64,000 bases of DNA from an uncultured bacterium. Lineage in GTDB: Bacteria; Planctomycetota; UBA1135; GCA-002686595. The notes beneath the pieces were generated by a model. That model saw nothing but the letters and a program-made list of their open reading frames with translations, had not been told where the DNA came from and made no database searches. Positions 24,096-34,504 of this stretch are shown here, in pieces (position 1 is the first letter of the stretch; every line of letters starts with the position of its first letter). The position numbers and the translations under genes are program-made. The stretch lies in NCBI GenBank assembly GCA_937896235.1, contig CALBMX010000035.1, positions 1 through 64,000 of the forward strand, read 5' to 3'.

Positions 24096-24881
24096 ATGGA
24101 TTTCGACGAATATTGGCAAGAGAACAAGCGTTTTGTGGGCATTGTGTTCGCAGGATTTGTGGTGTTTTTAATCGCACGAGGAGTGATCAGCTCGACGGTT
24201 GGAGATGAAGTTAAGGCCGCGCAGGGAAAGGAGTCGCGCGAGCGGAGCAAACTTAGTGCACCCATGTACAGCACGAGGGACCGCGACGCCGCGGAGCGCG
24301 AAAATGAAGCGCTCGTGCTTGTGGCGAATCAGCTCAAAGACGCCGTGGCATTTGTCCCGCGTGAGGCATTCTCTTTGGCGGGATCTCTCTCGCCAAGCGC
24401 ACGCTATCACGCCGCCTTGACCAAGGTACGTGAGGAGATTCTCCCCCTCGCAAGTCGGGCCAACATGGTCGTCGACTCCGATCTTGGCCAACCCGATCTC
24501 TCACCCACCCGGGAAGAGGAGATCGTCCGTCATCTTGAAGCCCTTGATCTGATCGATCGGGCTCTGCGTCTCTCTATCGAAGTTGGCCTGGCGCGCGTGG
24601 ACAAGATTCACGTTGCCCTGGATGCTGGGCTGCGCAGCAAGGGTGGCGTCGGTATCGTCGAGAACACTCGGGTGGAGCTCGAGCTCGGAGGGAATGGCGC
24701 GGCTGTGCTCGAGTTTATCAGGCGCACCCAGGAACCCGATCTGGTTATCGGCGGTCGCGCCTTCACCATACTTTCGCTCAACACGAGCACGTCGAGACGG
24801 GCCGGCGAGATCGAAGTTAAACTCTCCCTAGCGGTCGTGCGATTGCACTCCGTGACCGTCGTTGATGCGGAGGAACTGTAA
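24096..24881 (+). CDS. PilO-like inner-membrane assembly protein
   Basis: 261 aa. One N-terminal TM (FVGIVFAGFVVFLIARGVI, residues about 13-31) is followed by a coiled-coil stretch (ESRERSKL to QLKDAVAF) and a C-terminal alpha/beta domain with repeated strand patterns (EVGLARVDKIHVAL, EVKLSLAVVRL), the layout of PilO/GspM. The start at 24096 is chosen because GGAAAGGA precedes it and the TM follows; an upstream ATG at 24039 would overlap the PilM-N gene. The assignment rests on topology and gene order rather than a specific motif. Confidence 0.7.
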   Translation: MDFDEYWQENKRFVGIVFAGFVVFLIARGVISSTVGDEVKAAQGKESRERSKLSAPMYSTRDRDAAERENEALVLVANQLKDAVAFVPREAFSLAGSLSPSARYHAALTKVREEILPLASRANMVVDSDLGQPDLSPTREEEIVRHLEALDLIDRALRLSIEVGLARVDKIHVALDAGLRSKGGVGIVENTRVELELGGNGAAVLEFIRRTQEPDLVIGGRAFTILSLNTSTSRRAGEIEVKLSLAVVRLHSVTVVDAEEL

Positions 24882-27592
24882 TGGATATTCGCCAAGAACA
24901 AATCGCACTGATTGGGGCCGTTCTCGTCATCGGCGCCTTTGTCTACACAGCGGCGCCGGTCAAAGTGAAGGGCCTACCGCGCACGAAGAACATCGATCTC
25001 GTTGCGCACGTCGTGCCGGATGCGGGACGGGTTCTACCGGGCACCCGAGAGGCCTCGTTTACACGTGACATTCTCTCCGAGCCAACGAATGCGCGCCCGA
25101 TGCCGTTGCTTGTGTTTGAGCAGCCGCCACTCTCCGGACTTCCGTCTCTGGCTGCGCCTCCTTCGCCTGGTCCGATGGCTTCAAGTTATGGGAGATTTCT
25201 CCGCCAGGACTTCGAGGTCACGTCCGTTCCAGGGCTCTTTGATGCCTCTGAGATCTCGGCTTCCTCCGACGAGCTCGGTTCGGCCGAGGATGATGGCGGA
25301 GACACCTTGTCCACATTGCGCGACTTGGGGTTTGTCCCCCAGGAAGAGGAGCTCTTGGAGATGGCTCCCGACCGTGCCGCGCTGATCGCTAGCTATAAGA
25401 AGCTCTATGATTGGATCCTGTTGGACGAGTTTGACTATCACTTTGGGCACATCGACAATCGCGACCGCTACCGCTTGAAGGCGCGCTCGGTAGAGGATGT
25501 CGCGCTGACCGAGGTCGATCCGGCGACGGGGATGCCTAGGATTGTCTCGATCGGTAGCACTGAGTACCCACGCGCCCGTGTGACATCATTCGGTTTCTCG
25601 GGGACAGCTACAAACTTGGTTGAGCTGGGTGCTATCGAGCGCGAAGGGGAGATCACCCGCGGTAATGTTCTGGAGCGTTTGGACTTTGCCGCTTGGTGCG
25701 TTGGCCTTCGCCACGAAGCTTCGCGCGCACTGGCGGTTGCCGGCGATATCTATACGCGCGTTGCGGCATTTGACGAGAACGATCCGATCGCGCGCTTGGG
25801 GCTCGCCTCATGTCTCGAAGCTGGCTTCGAGTTTGAAGCGGCATTTGACCAATACGAGGTTCTTCTGACGCGCTTCCCCAAGAGCACTCCTGTGGCCGCC
25901 GCTATGGCCAGCCTCGAAGAGCGATTCCTGATGTTTGCCGAGGCCGAAGCGCGCCTGCGCAATACGGTTCGCTTCGATCGTGCATCCTATATAGGACAGT
26001 GGGCACTTGGGTCCTTCCTGATGAGAAATGGTTCCGGCGATGCGCAGGCCGCCGAAGCGGTTGCCGCACTTACCTTGGCCGACAGGTTTGCACCTGACAC
26101 AACAGAAGCCGCGGGTATTCGCAGTGAGATTCGCGTGGATCTCGGTTCGAGCCACTTGGTTCTGAATGAGCTCCAGGCCGCCCGTCGTGCCTTTGAAGCT
26201 TCCCTTAGTGCAAACCCGACAAACCAGGCGGCAAGCGCGGGTTTGATGACTTGTGACCGATTGGAGCAGAAGTTTTCAGACGGGGATATGGGTGAAGAAA
26301 ATGCGGGCCTCAGGGCCGAGTACCTCTTTGCTCGCGGGTTGAACCGCATCGAGTCTAGAGACTGGGTAGGCGCTCGGGATGATCTTCTCGGCGCGGTCTC
26401 CGCCGCTCCTTTGACAAGCTACAAGGCTCTGCGCGCACTGTCTCGCTTGGCCGAGCGCACCGGGAATGACGACGAGGCGATGGAGTACATCGAGGCCGCT
26501 TTGGCCGCCTCACCTGGGGATGCCTGGTCGTCCTATCATCTGGGTCGGCTCCTTCTTGCCCGCGACGATATTGCTGGTGCCGAGCAGGCGCTCAGCGCCG
26601 CCCTTGCTGCCGATGTAAACTTCATCGATGCACTTGTTTTGCTGGGGGATCTCGCCATACAAGAGGGCGAGTATGCAGCTGCCGAGCGCTTCTTCGATCG
26701 CGCACTTCGGCTAGAGGCTCCGCGCGTAGAAGTTGAGGTTCGCCGGGGTTTGAATGCCCTCTACCGTGGTGATAGCAGCGCCGCCCGAGCGCGCTTCCAA
26801 GGCGCACGCGCTCTCGCCGATGCCGACCCCGTTGCGATCGCCGGGCTCGCTTGGTGTGAGTATTTGGACGGCCAATCGGAAGAGGCCTTGAACCGCCTGG
26901 CCGGACTCTTCGACAGTCGCCGCACCTTTGGCGAGGACGACCCCTGGCGCCTGTGGGCCGAGGTCCAAAAAGAGCGCATTGAGACGCACCTCGAGAAGAG
27001 CCGTTGGGTTGACGAGTTCGATCGCAAGAGCCTGCGCAACGACTGGCTGGTGGACGAGAGCGCAGGACCACTGATCGAGCTGAAGGACGATGCGCTCCGC
27101 TTCTCCGGACAGTTCTCAACAAATGGGACGGAGCGAGTTTTTCAGGCTTTCCCCGCTGTGGAATTCGTCTCGATCTCCGCAGATTTTGTCGTCAGCGCGG
27201 ACTCGGCCGCGGAAACCGGCTTGTTTATCGCACTCGAGCAAGGAAGCAATCGCACAGTTAGCTCTCAGGTTCGCGTGCACCGCCACAAGGATGGGACGCT
27301 ACAGACCCACGTCGTCCGCAATGGGCGCCCCGACGAGGGCGCGCAAGATGTCGTTTGGCTTCCATTTGCGGCTGGTGAGGTCGTCAGGCTGCGCATTGAG
27401 CGAAGTGGCACCAACACCGCAGCCACGGTCAATGTTTTTGTCGGCGGCACTCCCGTTCTGGAAGATGTTTCGATGAGCAGTATTGGCAAGTCCACCACGA
27501 ACCTGTCCGTGGGCTTCTTTGTTGAAGGCGAATCCGGAAGGCGTGTCGAGATGACTGTCGACAACGTCGAAATCGTACGCCGGGCGCAATAG
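24881..27592 (+). CDS. Membrane-anchored TPR protein with C-terminal lectin-like domain
   Basis: 903 aa. An N-terminal TM (IALIGAVLVIGAFVYTAAP) anchors the protein, a position occupied by PilP/GspC-type proteins in related operons, although I see no homology to them. Residues about 270-700 are TPR repeats (for example PIARLGLASCLEAGFEFEAA, PGDAWSSYHLGRLLLARDD). Residues about 710-900 form a beta-sandwich resembling LamG or the 3-keto-disaccharide hydrolase (DUF1080) fold, starting near DRKSLRNDWLVDESAG and ending VEMTVDNVEIVRR. The ATG overlaps the last base of the PilO-like stop (TAATG) and has GGAGG upstream. It may be a periplasmic scaffold or substrate receptor for the pseudopilus. Confidence 0.75.
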   Translation: MDIRQEQIALIGAVLVIGAFVYTAAPVKVKGLPRTKNIDLVAHVVPDAGRVLPGTREASFTRDILSEPTNARPMPLLVFEQPPLSGLPSLAAPPSPGPMASSYGRFLRQDFEVTSVPGLFDASEISASSDELGSAEDDGGDTLSTLRDLGFVPQEEELLEMAPDRAALIASYKKLYDWILLDEFDYHFGHIDNRDRYRLKARSVEDVALTEVDPATGMPRIVSIGSTEYPRARVTSFGFSGTATNLVELGAIEREGEITRGNVLERLDFAAWCVGLRHEASRALAVAGDIYTRVAAFDENDPIARLGLASCLEAGFEFEAAFDQYEVLLTRFPKSTPVAAAMASLEERFLMFAEAEARLRNTVRFDRASYIGQWALGSFLMRNGSGDAQAAEAVAALTLADRFAPDTTEAAGIRSEIRVDLGSSHLVLNELQAARRAFEASLSANPTNQAASAGLMTCDRLEQKFSDGDMGEENAGLRAEYLFARGLNRIESRDWVGARDDLLGAVSAAPLTSYKALRALSRLAERTGNDDEAMEYIEAALAASPGDAWSSYHLGRLLLARDDIAGAEQALSAALAADVNFIDALVLLGDLAIQEGEYAAAERFFDRALRLEAPRVEVEVRRGLNALYRGDSSAARARFQGARALADADPVAIAGLAWCEYLDGQSEEALNRLAGLFDSRRTFGEDDPWRLWAEVQKERIETHLEKSRWVDEFDRKSLRNDWLVDESAGPLIELKDDALRFSGQFSTNGTERVFQAFPAVEFVSISADFVVSADSAAETGLFIALEQGSNRTVSSQVRVHRHKDGTLQTHVVRNGRPDEGAQDVVWLPFAAGEVVRLRIERSGTNTAATVNVFVGGTPVLEDVSMSSIGKSTTNLSVGFFVEGESGRRVEMTVDNVEIVRRAQ

Positions 27593-27632
27593 ACGTCGCC
27601 CGCCTCCAGTCCTTACCGTCCCTAGATCTGCC

Positions 27633-28262
27633 ATGAAGTTGCGAACATTCTGCAAGCACACCGCCCGCTCCGGATTCACCCTAATCGAGATGCTCGCGGT
27701 CATCTTGATCCTGTCCATTTTGATGGCCGCCTTGGTGACCTCTTTGGCCGGCGCTCGCGATGTGGCGAATGAAGAGCTCACTCAAGGGCGAATCACAGAG
27801 CTGGGTATCGCGCTTGGGACCTACGAGGGCGACATTGGCGACTATCCACCAAGCCATTTCGACGCCGGATTTTCCTCTTCGGGTGGTGCGACGAACCAGG
27901 GCATCGAAGCGCTTGTTCTCGCTATCTGGAAGGCGCCGTTTGATGGACTTGGGCAGTCGGACGACATTCTCGGCAATAAAGATGACGACGCCGCAAGCGG
28001 CCAGCCGCTGCTCGAGATCCTAGATATGTGGAACAATCCGATCGCTTACTTCCATCGCAGTGACTATGGCCAAGTCCATACCTACTTAACCGAAGACAAC
28101 GAGACGGGTGAGCTAGTTGAGAATGAAGTGGTAGCGCGCAAACACCCCGTGACGGGGCGCTGGGCGAATCATCAGAAGTTTCAGCTGATCTCTGCGGGTA
28201 TCGACGGTCTGTTTGGCACGGCCGACGACATTGGCAATTTCAAGATGCAAGAAGACGAGTAA
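27633..28262 (+). CDS. Major pseudopilin, GspG type
   Basis: 209 aa. A short basic leader ends at the prepilin peptidase site (Gly14/Phe15: RSGFTLIEMLAVILILSILM), with the conserved Glu at +5. The GspG-like C-terminal region has SAGIDGLFGTADDIGNF, similar to the calcium-binding loop of GspG. The protein is longer than a typical GspG (about 140 aa) because of an insertion around residues 80-150. It is the likely major subunit of the pseudopilus. It starts a run of five pseudopilin genes in the order G, H, K, J, I, with gaps of 40 bases or overlaps. Confidence 0.88.
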   Translation: MKLRTFCKHTARSGFTLIEMLAVILILSILMAALVTSLAGARDVANEELTQGRITELGIALGTYEGDIGDYPPSHFDAGFSSSGGATNQGIEALVLAIWKAPFDGLGQSDDILGNKDDDAASGQPLLEILDMWNNPIAYFHRSDYGQVHTYLTEDNETGELVENEVVARKHPVTGRWANHQKFQLISAGIDGLFGTADDIGNFKMQEDE

Positions 28263-28268
28263 AAACGA

Positions 28269-29315
28269 ATGACGCCGCGCCTCCCAAGAACCGCTCAAGC
28301 GGGACTGACATTGATCGAGCTGATGCTGACGATGATGATCCTTAGCATCGTGCTTGGGCTGGGCGTGGGTGCACTTTCTGGTCTTGAAGTGCCCAGTGGA
28401 CAGACTGTAGGTTTGGTCAGGAGTGCTCTGCGGGCTGCGGCAACTCAGGCGGTGTCTCACGAGGCGACCTGCAGCGTAGCATTCCATCGCGAGCAGGGGA
28501 TCATGTACCCTGCGGAGCTTCGCGTGGTCGGAACTTGGCACTTCGAGGATTCGAGCCTAGTCGGCGCCTTCGGCCTGAACGGGCTCGGAACGGGGGTGCG
28601 TGTCATCGATGAAGGTTTTATCGGTAAGGCGCTGTCGTTCGCCCAATCTGGCTCGCAGGCACTCTTCGCTATCGAACAAGACCCGGCATTTGACCTGAGT
28701 GAAGGTTTTGTCGTGGAGATCGCCGTGAAAGACCCGGAAGGCAAAGGCGGCCGCGTTCTACACATCGGCCATATGGTCGGGATCGATTTGACGCCTGAAG
28801 GAGCGGTGCGGGGTTGGTTTGCCCCGGACTTTTCCGAGTCCTCGCTCCTCGGCTCTGTGCCTTCCAAGGTGCTAACCGACTCCAGCGCCAACCGTGCAAC
28901 GCATCTATTTGTCGAGACGGAGTCCGGCGCGGTCTTTCCCGACGAGTGGGTTCGCCTGCGCCTAGAATACGATCGGTCAAAGCTCTCCCTCTCTATCGAC
29001 GGTGCACCGATGAGTGTTTTGGAATGTGAGGCGCCGGTGCGTGAGCTCGTCGGAGTTCTTGGACTCTCGACAACGGATCGCGATGGCTTTCGCGGTGAAG
29101 TCGACAAGCTTGTCGTCGCCGCCGTTTCAGCGTTGGAACCCATTCAACTCGACGACGGTGCGATCTTTCAAAGCAAGACGCCGAAGCGCGTCGTGTTTCA
29201 CGGAGGGGGCGGCCTCGACCCCACAGTTCATTCGGGCCCCGTCGAGGTCGGTGTCGAGTTTGTCGATGGAACGACCAAGACGATTACGGTTGGAATCTTG
29301 GGGACGGTGGAATGA
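28269..29315 (+). CDS. Minor pseudopilin (GspH position) carrying a LamG-like domain
   Basis: 348 aa. The prepilin site is Gly12/Leu13 (QAGLTLIELMLTMMILSIVL) with Glu at +5. After the N-terminal helix comes a concanavalin-like LamG domain at about residues 85-285 (GTWHFEDSSLVGAFGLNG, GFVVEIAVKD, DEWVRLRLEYDRSKLSLSID). Normal GspH proteins are about 170 aa and lack such a domain. The gene overlaps the GspK-type gene by four bases (ATGA). Binding of glycans or of secreted glycoproteins is a reasonable inference but unproven. Confidence 0.82.
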   Translation: MTPRLPRTAQAGLTLIELMLTMMILSIVLGLGVGALSGLEVPSGQTVGLVRSALRAAATQAVSHEATCSVAFHREQGIMYPAELRVVGTWHFEDSSLVGAFGLNGLGTGVRVIDEGFIGKALSFAQSGSQALFAIEQDPAFDLSEGFVVEIAVKDPEGKGGRVLHIGHMVGIDLTPEGAVRGWFAPDFSESSLLGSVPSKVLTDSSANRATHLFVETESGAVFPDEWVRLRLEYDRSKLSLSIDGAPMSVLECEAPVRELVGVLGLSTTDRDGFRGEVDKLVVAAVSALEPIQLDDGAIFQSKTPKRVVFHGGGGLDPTVHSGPVEVGVEFVDGTTKTITVGILGTVE

Positions 29316-32300
29316 AAAACGCGCACTTGCAAAGCGATCTCGGTAAGTCTCGTCGCGGGTACGCCATGTTGGCCGTACTTCTGGTTTTGATGTCGCTCCT
29401 CTTCTTGGCGGCGCCGTTCTTGGCAACCGTTCGCAACTCGGATCAAGCGAGCCGTCGTGCTGCCGATCGCACGGAGGCCAGCTTGGCTTTGGACAATGCC
29501 GCGCGGTATGGCCGCTCGAAGCTGGGCGGCAGCCACGGGGCCGCGGACAACACGCCGTATTTTGACAGCGAAGACGAACTGCGCGTGCGGAATGATCTCC
29601 CCGGTGAGTTCCTGGGAACAAGCGGCGAGGCACGAGCGGAGGGGTCGACGGGTGTTCGTTGGGACCTGGAGGTTGAAGATCTAGCGGGACGGATTGATCT
29701 GGACAGTGCGCCGCCGCATGTGATCGCCAACTTGATGGATCTGTCGACGCGACTTTCAGCTCCAATCAGCGGGTCCTCGAAAACCGTAGAGACAACGGGC
29801 GCGGATACTTTTCCGGATTCTGGCGTTGTCTGGATTGGAGGGGAGCTTTTACATTTTGACAGCCGGTCCGGTGGCATCTTCTCCAAGTTGGAGCGCGGCC
29901 TCGGTTCGGAGAGTGCCGAGGACGGCACGGCGCGGCCCGGTCCCTTGCCTGCGCGCAGCGCTCCGGCCGGGGAGATCGTCATGGATCAACGTGCCTGGGC
30001 CCTCGCGAACTGGCGACTCTCCGGTATGGACAGCAGCGACCCCGTGCGGCTGGAGCCACGCCAGTTGGACTCGCTCGATCGCTTGGCGGATGTTGGCGAG
30101 TTTGTCCTTGCCGGGGCTTGGGACAAGGACGTCCTACGCGGTCTGGTCGCCTCGGGAGGGGTCTGGGGAAGCTATGGTAGCGGCCCCAAGTGGCAGCATC
30201 CGGTGCGCCTCACCCGTGGGATTGTCCCGGGAGAGACCGACTCGATTGTGGTCGACAATGCGCGCTGGTTTACCGCGGGCTCGACGATTCGTATTTCGGG
30301 GGATGGAGCGTCCGAGTTGGCCATCGTGGGACTTGTCAGTCCCCAAACTGGGCGTATCCATCTCGACCGCGCCTTGCTTGTCGAGCAGAGTGGCTACGGT
30401 GCCGTTGTCGAGGTCTTGGCGCGCCGACCAGTTAACATCAACACCGCCTCCCCCGGAGTTCTCCACGCGCTTTTTGTCAACTTGCAGTTGCTCGGGCGCA
30501 ACTCGCGTATCACCAAGAGTGAAGCGCAAGAGCTGACTAAAGTCGTCATGATCTCGCGCCCCTTCACGGGGTTTGAAGACTTTGTGCAGCGGGTCATTCT
30601 CCCAGCGGGTGGGTTCGAGTCGCTCCCGCCTGACGCACTCGTTATTCCCGAGGCCTTTGCCAGCCAACTCGGTGAGAGCGCTGGCGGCATCATCGACGAA
30701 GATGACGCCCTTGCCCTCTACCGAAACGCCCTGAACGCGAATGATGCTGAGCTCGGCTACTCGACGATGCCATTCTCGTTCACCTCACGTGATGTCTACC
30801 ACTTTGACTTGCGCACTTCGGTGACCGCCCCAAGTGGCGTCCAGCGAATCGAGCGCGCCCGGGAAGAGGTGCAGCAAGTTGCACCCTCCGGTGAGCTGCT
30901 CAAGTTGTGGTCAAGTCAAGAGGACTTTGATGAGGAGCTGCGCCTGACGCGCGATGCCTCGAACTGGACTTCGGGTCCCGAGGCCACCGGGCGAGTTGAC
31001 AGCTATCTGGGCAGTACGCCTCCATCCCGTCTGGAGTCGCATCTTGGGCGATTCGCATTCAAGGCTGATGCAAATGGAGTTCGTCCAGCCGTGGAAGGGG
31101 CTTTTGCGAGCCGTGATTCGAACGATGGATACGTCCGCTCTTGGCCGTATCGTGTAGAAGAGGCAACGCCTTTTCTTGGGCGTATAGAGCACTTTGATTG
31201 GGAGTCCGATGGCACGGGCGACGCCGAAGGCCGCGACCTTTCGATAGCGCCTGTCCAGATTCCTACCGACGACCCCAAGTTGCTTTGGCATGGTCTGTCA
31301 GAGCTTGCAAATCCGATTCACTTCTCCGCCTGGATTAAGCCGCGAACGGGTGGCGGCGGATACTTCTTGGACATCGCAGGCGGCTCGAAAGAAGTCGATC
31401 GTGTCAGCTTGTTCGTAGAGGGGACGGACCTCATTCTGCGAGTACTGGACGGTGCCGGCGATCACCCCTCCACGGTGTTCCAAGAGGTTGCCGAGGTGCG
31501 CTATCCCTTGGACGAGGGGCCCGGACTTCCACCCGACGTGTGGACTCACGTCCTTGTTGACGTCCGCGGTAACCGGCCCGATCAGATGACCATGCTCGTC
31601 GACGGACGTGTGGCCCCGAAGACACCTGGGCTGACCCGCCTCACCAACTCGATCACGGCCGGCTCTTCCGTCCTTCAAGTTGAGTCGACCGAAGGTTTCC
31701 CAGACCCCTGCGTCCTTATCATCGGGGAAGAGCTGATCGAGGCCCGCGTGACCAGCTCAACCAGCTTCTTGGCCGAGCACACCACCACGGGTGAGTTCGC
31801 GGGATTTGGAGGGCGTCAAGCACGTGAGCTCTTCCTCTCCTCTACGGGCCAGCTGCCCATGATCAACCAAGGCCTTGGAAAGGACGTCGCGCATTCGGTG
31901 GGCACACCGGTACAGCTCTACGGATATAGCCTTGCTCTGAGCTCGGATGTCTCCGTGGCCGAGGCACCTCTGCAGAGCGGGCTCGGCGCCTTTGCTGTTG
32001 CGCGCGCCGTTAGCGCTGTAGGTGGTAAAGGGAGTGATGGCGACCCCATTATTTTTGAGACGGATAACGGCTTCCAGATCACCTTTGGTGCGGGGATGGA
32101 GGGCGACAGTTCTGCCGTTACTGGGATCGTTCTGGCCGCCGCCGATCCGGGCCGCGCCGTCGGCGAGGTGATGAACGCATTTAGCCGCGAAGGCGGATAT
32201 GCCGCAGTTCTTCAGCTCGGCGGCAACGGGGGAGGGGTGCGAGTCGGCGAAGAGGCCGAAGAGGCTGATACAACGATCGAGGGCACGCCGATCTTCCAAG

Positions 32301-34504
32301 TCGAGATTGTTCACTACTCCGGTTGGTCGGGCGACGAGCTTGCGATCGACCGCCGTGGGAATCAGTGTTTGGCCGACTTCCCCAATCCCCTAAATGCCCC
32401 CTATCTTGATCGCCACGCATTTGTCTTTGCGTGGGATCCGAGCCACACGATTCAAGGAACGGGTGAGTTGATCGTCGACTTGCTCGATTGGCAAACGTTT
32501 GTCGTTCCAATCTCGGTCCCCGCGATTGATGTTTCAGGCCTGGGCTTTCAGGTACCGGCGCTGGGGATAAGCGAGTTCGCCCAGTTCACGCGAACGGGCT
32601 CGGAAACGGAGTTTACCGAGTGGATCCGCTACGACGAGTTTGTTTCCAACTCTCTGGTTCGGAGCGACCCCGTTGCACTCGAGGCGCTTGCGATCGCACT
32701 TCGCGGGGGCAACTCCGACCTTACGGTGACGGAGCCCATACCTCCAGGAGGTGGAGGCCCCGGCCCTCCCGGCGGCATGATACTCTCGCCGGAGCCCAGC
32801 CCACCTAGTGTGCCGTCCTTGGGGCCAAGCCCCGCCTTGGCCCCAAGCGCCTCAGCCTCGTACCTCGGCGCCTATTGGGAGAATACGCTTGGTGTCGCGG
32901 ATCCGATTCAGGCGGACTACTTCGTCTCGAACGCGGCCCAAAGTCAGTTCCAATTCCGCGGTGTGTTCGGGACCCAGTCGCACGACCAGCCCGCTGGCAC
33001 CCTGGTTTTGCCGGTCTTCCGCATGAACAACGGTGGCCCGTCTGCAGGCTGGCCGGGGCGGCTCGATCAGGCGTTTTTGCTGGACGATGACCCGTCGAGC
33101 CCGGGCTTCCCCGTGACGGTCCACCGGGCCTATCGGCCCCGTGAATATTCGCGGACGACTTGGACGCGCAGCCCCGATTCGTCCAAGGATCCCCTTGGCG
33201 CGTTGGCTGGCCCCGTACCCACGCCGGAGTTGATCCCAGAGGGTGGCATTCCCCCAAATCAGATCTTTGTAGCGCTCACCGAGGCTTCTCCCATACCGTT
33301 TGCCTCCGGCGTCAAGTCTCAGGTTCCTGGCCAATCGTATTACGACATTCGGATCACGCCTCGTCTCTCCCTCTTCCCGTCTGGCGAGAGACCACGCTTC
33401 ATCGACACGGCGACGTTGGGCGGAGAGACTGCTGGCGGCAACACTCCCGATGCGATGCTCGACGAGGCTTCGTTCTTCTCTACGACTTTTGGTGAGGCGG
33501 GTGCCAACGCACCGATTGAGCGCGAACCGATGTACGGCGCGTCGCTCTACCTAATTGAGGAGTTCGATTCCGGCGAGACTTCTTTTGTCTTGCATCCAAG
33601 CGCATTTCGTCTGCCAGGTGGAAACCGTGCCGTTCCTGTTCTTGTTCTCGACAGCTTGCCGAGAGACGCTGGACTCTTGCAGATTGGCAACGAGATCCTT
33701 TGCTACTCGGATTTTGATTCGGTAACTGGAGTTGTCTCCATCGCTTCCGGCGGCCGTGGTTTGCTTGGAACCAGCGAACAAGATCATGCTATTGGCGAGG
33801 GCGTAAGTCTGCTGGACGCTTTTGGCGTGACGCTGCTAGCTGCACCAGTGAGCTCGGAGGATTCCGATCTGACGATTCTCGAGCGCGACGGCTTCGGAGA
33901 TCAAGGCTTGGTTTTGATCGAAGAGGAGCTCGTGCACTTCTCGCATCTGGAGCGCAGCTCTCTCTCGATGCCTTCGAGCAGTGAAGTGCCGGGCCAACGA
34001 GATGGCAAGGGCTATGGCTTGTTTCGCGGGCGTTTTGGGACCACGGCAGCGAACCACGCGGAGGGCATTCCGGTGATCAGCTTCCCCTTCCGCTATTGGG
34101 ATCGCTGGGCCGAGGGTGGCGATGCGCCAGAGATGGCCTACTTTGGCTTCTCGTCGCAGCAAGAGGACGCTTACTGGAAGAGCGTCTTCTGGAAGACCAA
34201 AGGCGAGCTCGAGAACGCCGAAATGGGCTGCCTTGTGCGAAGTGATCCGACCATCCCGTGGGACTCCGATCCGCTGACGACCAAAGGTCTGTGGCTGCTC
34301 GAAAACGGTAATGCCGATACCGACGGAAATCCGATCAACGAACAGTCCGATTTTTTGGAGGCACGCATGTTCGTGCGCTACCAGCCAGGTGCCTATGACC
34401 CCATCGGTGGACTAAGCCACGGTTGGAAGCGCGCGCCTCAACTGGATCTCTTCGGAACGGCCTATCTTGCGCCGAGCACCGTGATCGAGAGGAAGTGGAA
34501 GTGA
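29312..34504 (+). CDS. Giant GspK-type minor pseudopilin (1730 aa) with LamG and repeated beta modules
   Basis: The prepilin site is Gly16/Tyr17 (SRRGYAMLAVLLVLMSLLFL), without Glu at +5, as is usual for GspK. A GspK-type helical domain lies at about 370-430 (RRPVNINTASPGVLHALFVN, TGFEDFVQRVI). GspK is normally about 330 aa; here some 1200 residues are added. They include a LamG-like domain (about 620-770), a Pro/Gly-rich linker (1143-1180), and a module with the pattern IG-E-(I/L) ... RG--GT--A-H--G--V. That module is seen at about 165-215, 790-850, 1102-1236 (split by the proline linker), 1425-1500 and 1518-1590. The tip complex of T2SS is formed by GspK-I-J, so these domains would sit at the distal end. 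The gene overlaps the next one by 4 bases (GTGA). Confidence 0.82.
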   Translation: MKNAHLQSDLGKSRRGYAMLAVLLVLMSLLFLAAPFLATVRNSDQASRRAADRTEASLALDNAARYGRSKLGGSHGAADNTPYFDSEDELRVRNDLPGEFLGTSGEARAEGSTGVRWDLEVEDLAGRIDLDSAPPHVIANLMDLSTRLSAPISGSSKTVETTGADTFPDSGVVWIGGELLHFDSRSGGIFSKLERGLGSESAEDGTARPGPLPARSAPAGEIVMDQRAWALANWRLSGMDSSDPVRLEPRQLDSLDRLADVGEFVLAGAWDKDVLRGLVASGGVWGSYGSGPKWQHPVRLTRGIVPGETDSIVVDNARWFTAGSTIRISGDGASELAIVGLVSPQTGRIHLDRALLVEQSGYGAVVEVLARRPVNINTASPGVLHALFVNLQLLGRNSRITKSEAQELTKVVMISRPFTGFEDFVQRVILPAGGFESLPPDALVIPEAFASQLGESAGGIIDEDDALALYRNALNANDAELGYSTMPFSFTSRDVYHFDLRTSVTAPSGVQRIERAREEVQQVAPSGELLKLWSSQEDFDEELRLTRDASNWTSGPEATGRVDSYLGSTPPSRLESHLGRFAFKADANGVRPAVEGAFASRDSNDGYVRSWPYRVEEATPFLGRIEHFDWESDGTGDAEGRDLSIAPVQIPTDDPKLLWHGLSELANPIHFSAWIKPRTGGGGYFLDIAGGSKEVDRVSLFVEGTDLILRVLDGAGDHPSTVFQEVAEVRYPLDEGPGLPPDVWTHVLVDVRGNRPDQMTMLVDGRVAPKTPGLTRLTNSITAGSSVLQVESTEGFPDPCVLIIGEELIEARVTSSTSFLAEHTTTGEFAGFGGRQARELFLSSTGQLPMINQGLGKDVAHSVGTPVQLYGYSLALSSDVSVAEAPLQSGLGAFAVARAVSAVGGKGSDGDPIIFETDNGFQITFGAGMEGDSSAVTGIVLAAADPGRAVGEVMNAFSREGGYAAVLQLGGNGGGVRVGEEAEEADTTIEGTPIFQVEIVHYSGWSGDELAIDRRGNQCLADFPNPLNAPYLDRHAFVFAWDPSHTIQGTGELIVDLLDWQTFVVPISVPAIDVSGLGFQVPALGISEFAQFTRTGSETEFTEWIRYDEFVSNSLVRSDPVALEALAIALRGGNSDLTVTEPIPPGGGGPGPPGGMILSPEPSPPSVPSLGPSPALAPSASASYLGAYWENTLGVADPIQADYFVSNAAQSQFQFRGVFGTQSHDQPAGTLVLPVFRMNNGGPSAGWPGRLDQAFLLDDDPSSPGFPVTVHRAYRPREYSRTTWTRSPDSSKDPLGALAGPVPTPELIPEGGIPPNQIFVALTEASPIPFASGVKSQVPGQSYYDIRITPRLSLFPSGERPRFIDTATLGGETAGGNTPDAMLDEASFFSTTFGEAGANAPIEREPMYGASLYLIEEFDSGETSFVLHPSAFRLPGGNRAVPVLVLDSLPRDAGLLQIGNEILCYSDFDSVTGVVSIASGGRGLLGTSEQDHAIGEGVSLLDAFGVTLLAAPVSSEDSDLTILERDGFGDQGLVLIEEELVHFSHLERSSLSMPSSSEVPGQRDGKGYGLFRGRFGTTAANHAEGIPVISFPFRYWDRWAEGGDAPEMAYFGFSSQQEDAYWKSVFWKTKGELENAEMGCLVRSDPTIPWDSDPLTTKGLWLLENGNADTDGNPINEQSDFLEARMFVRYQPGAYDPIGGLSHGWKRAPQLDLFGTAYLAPSTVIERKWK

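Noticed and set aside
26622-27122. Arg-rich minus-strand frame opposite the TPR/lectin gene
   Set aside because: Composition reflects high-GC third-position bias on the complementary strand; the plus-strand protein explains the region.
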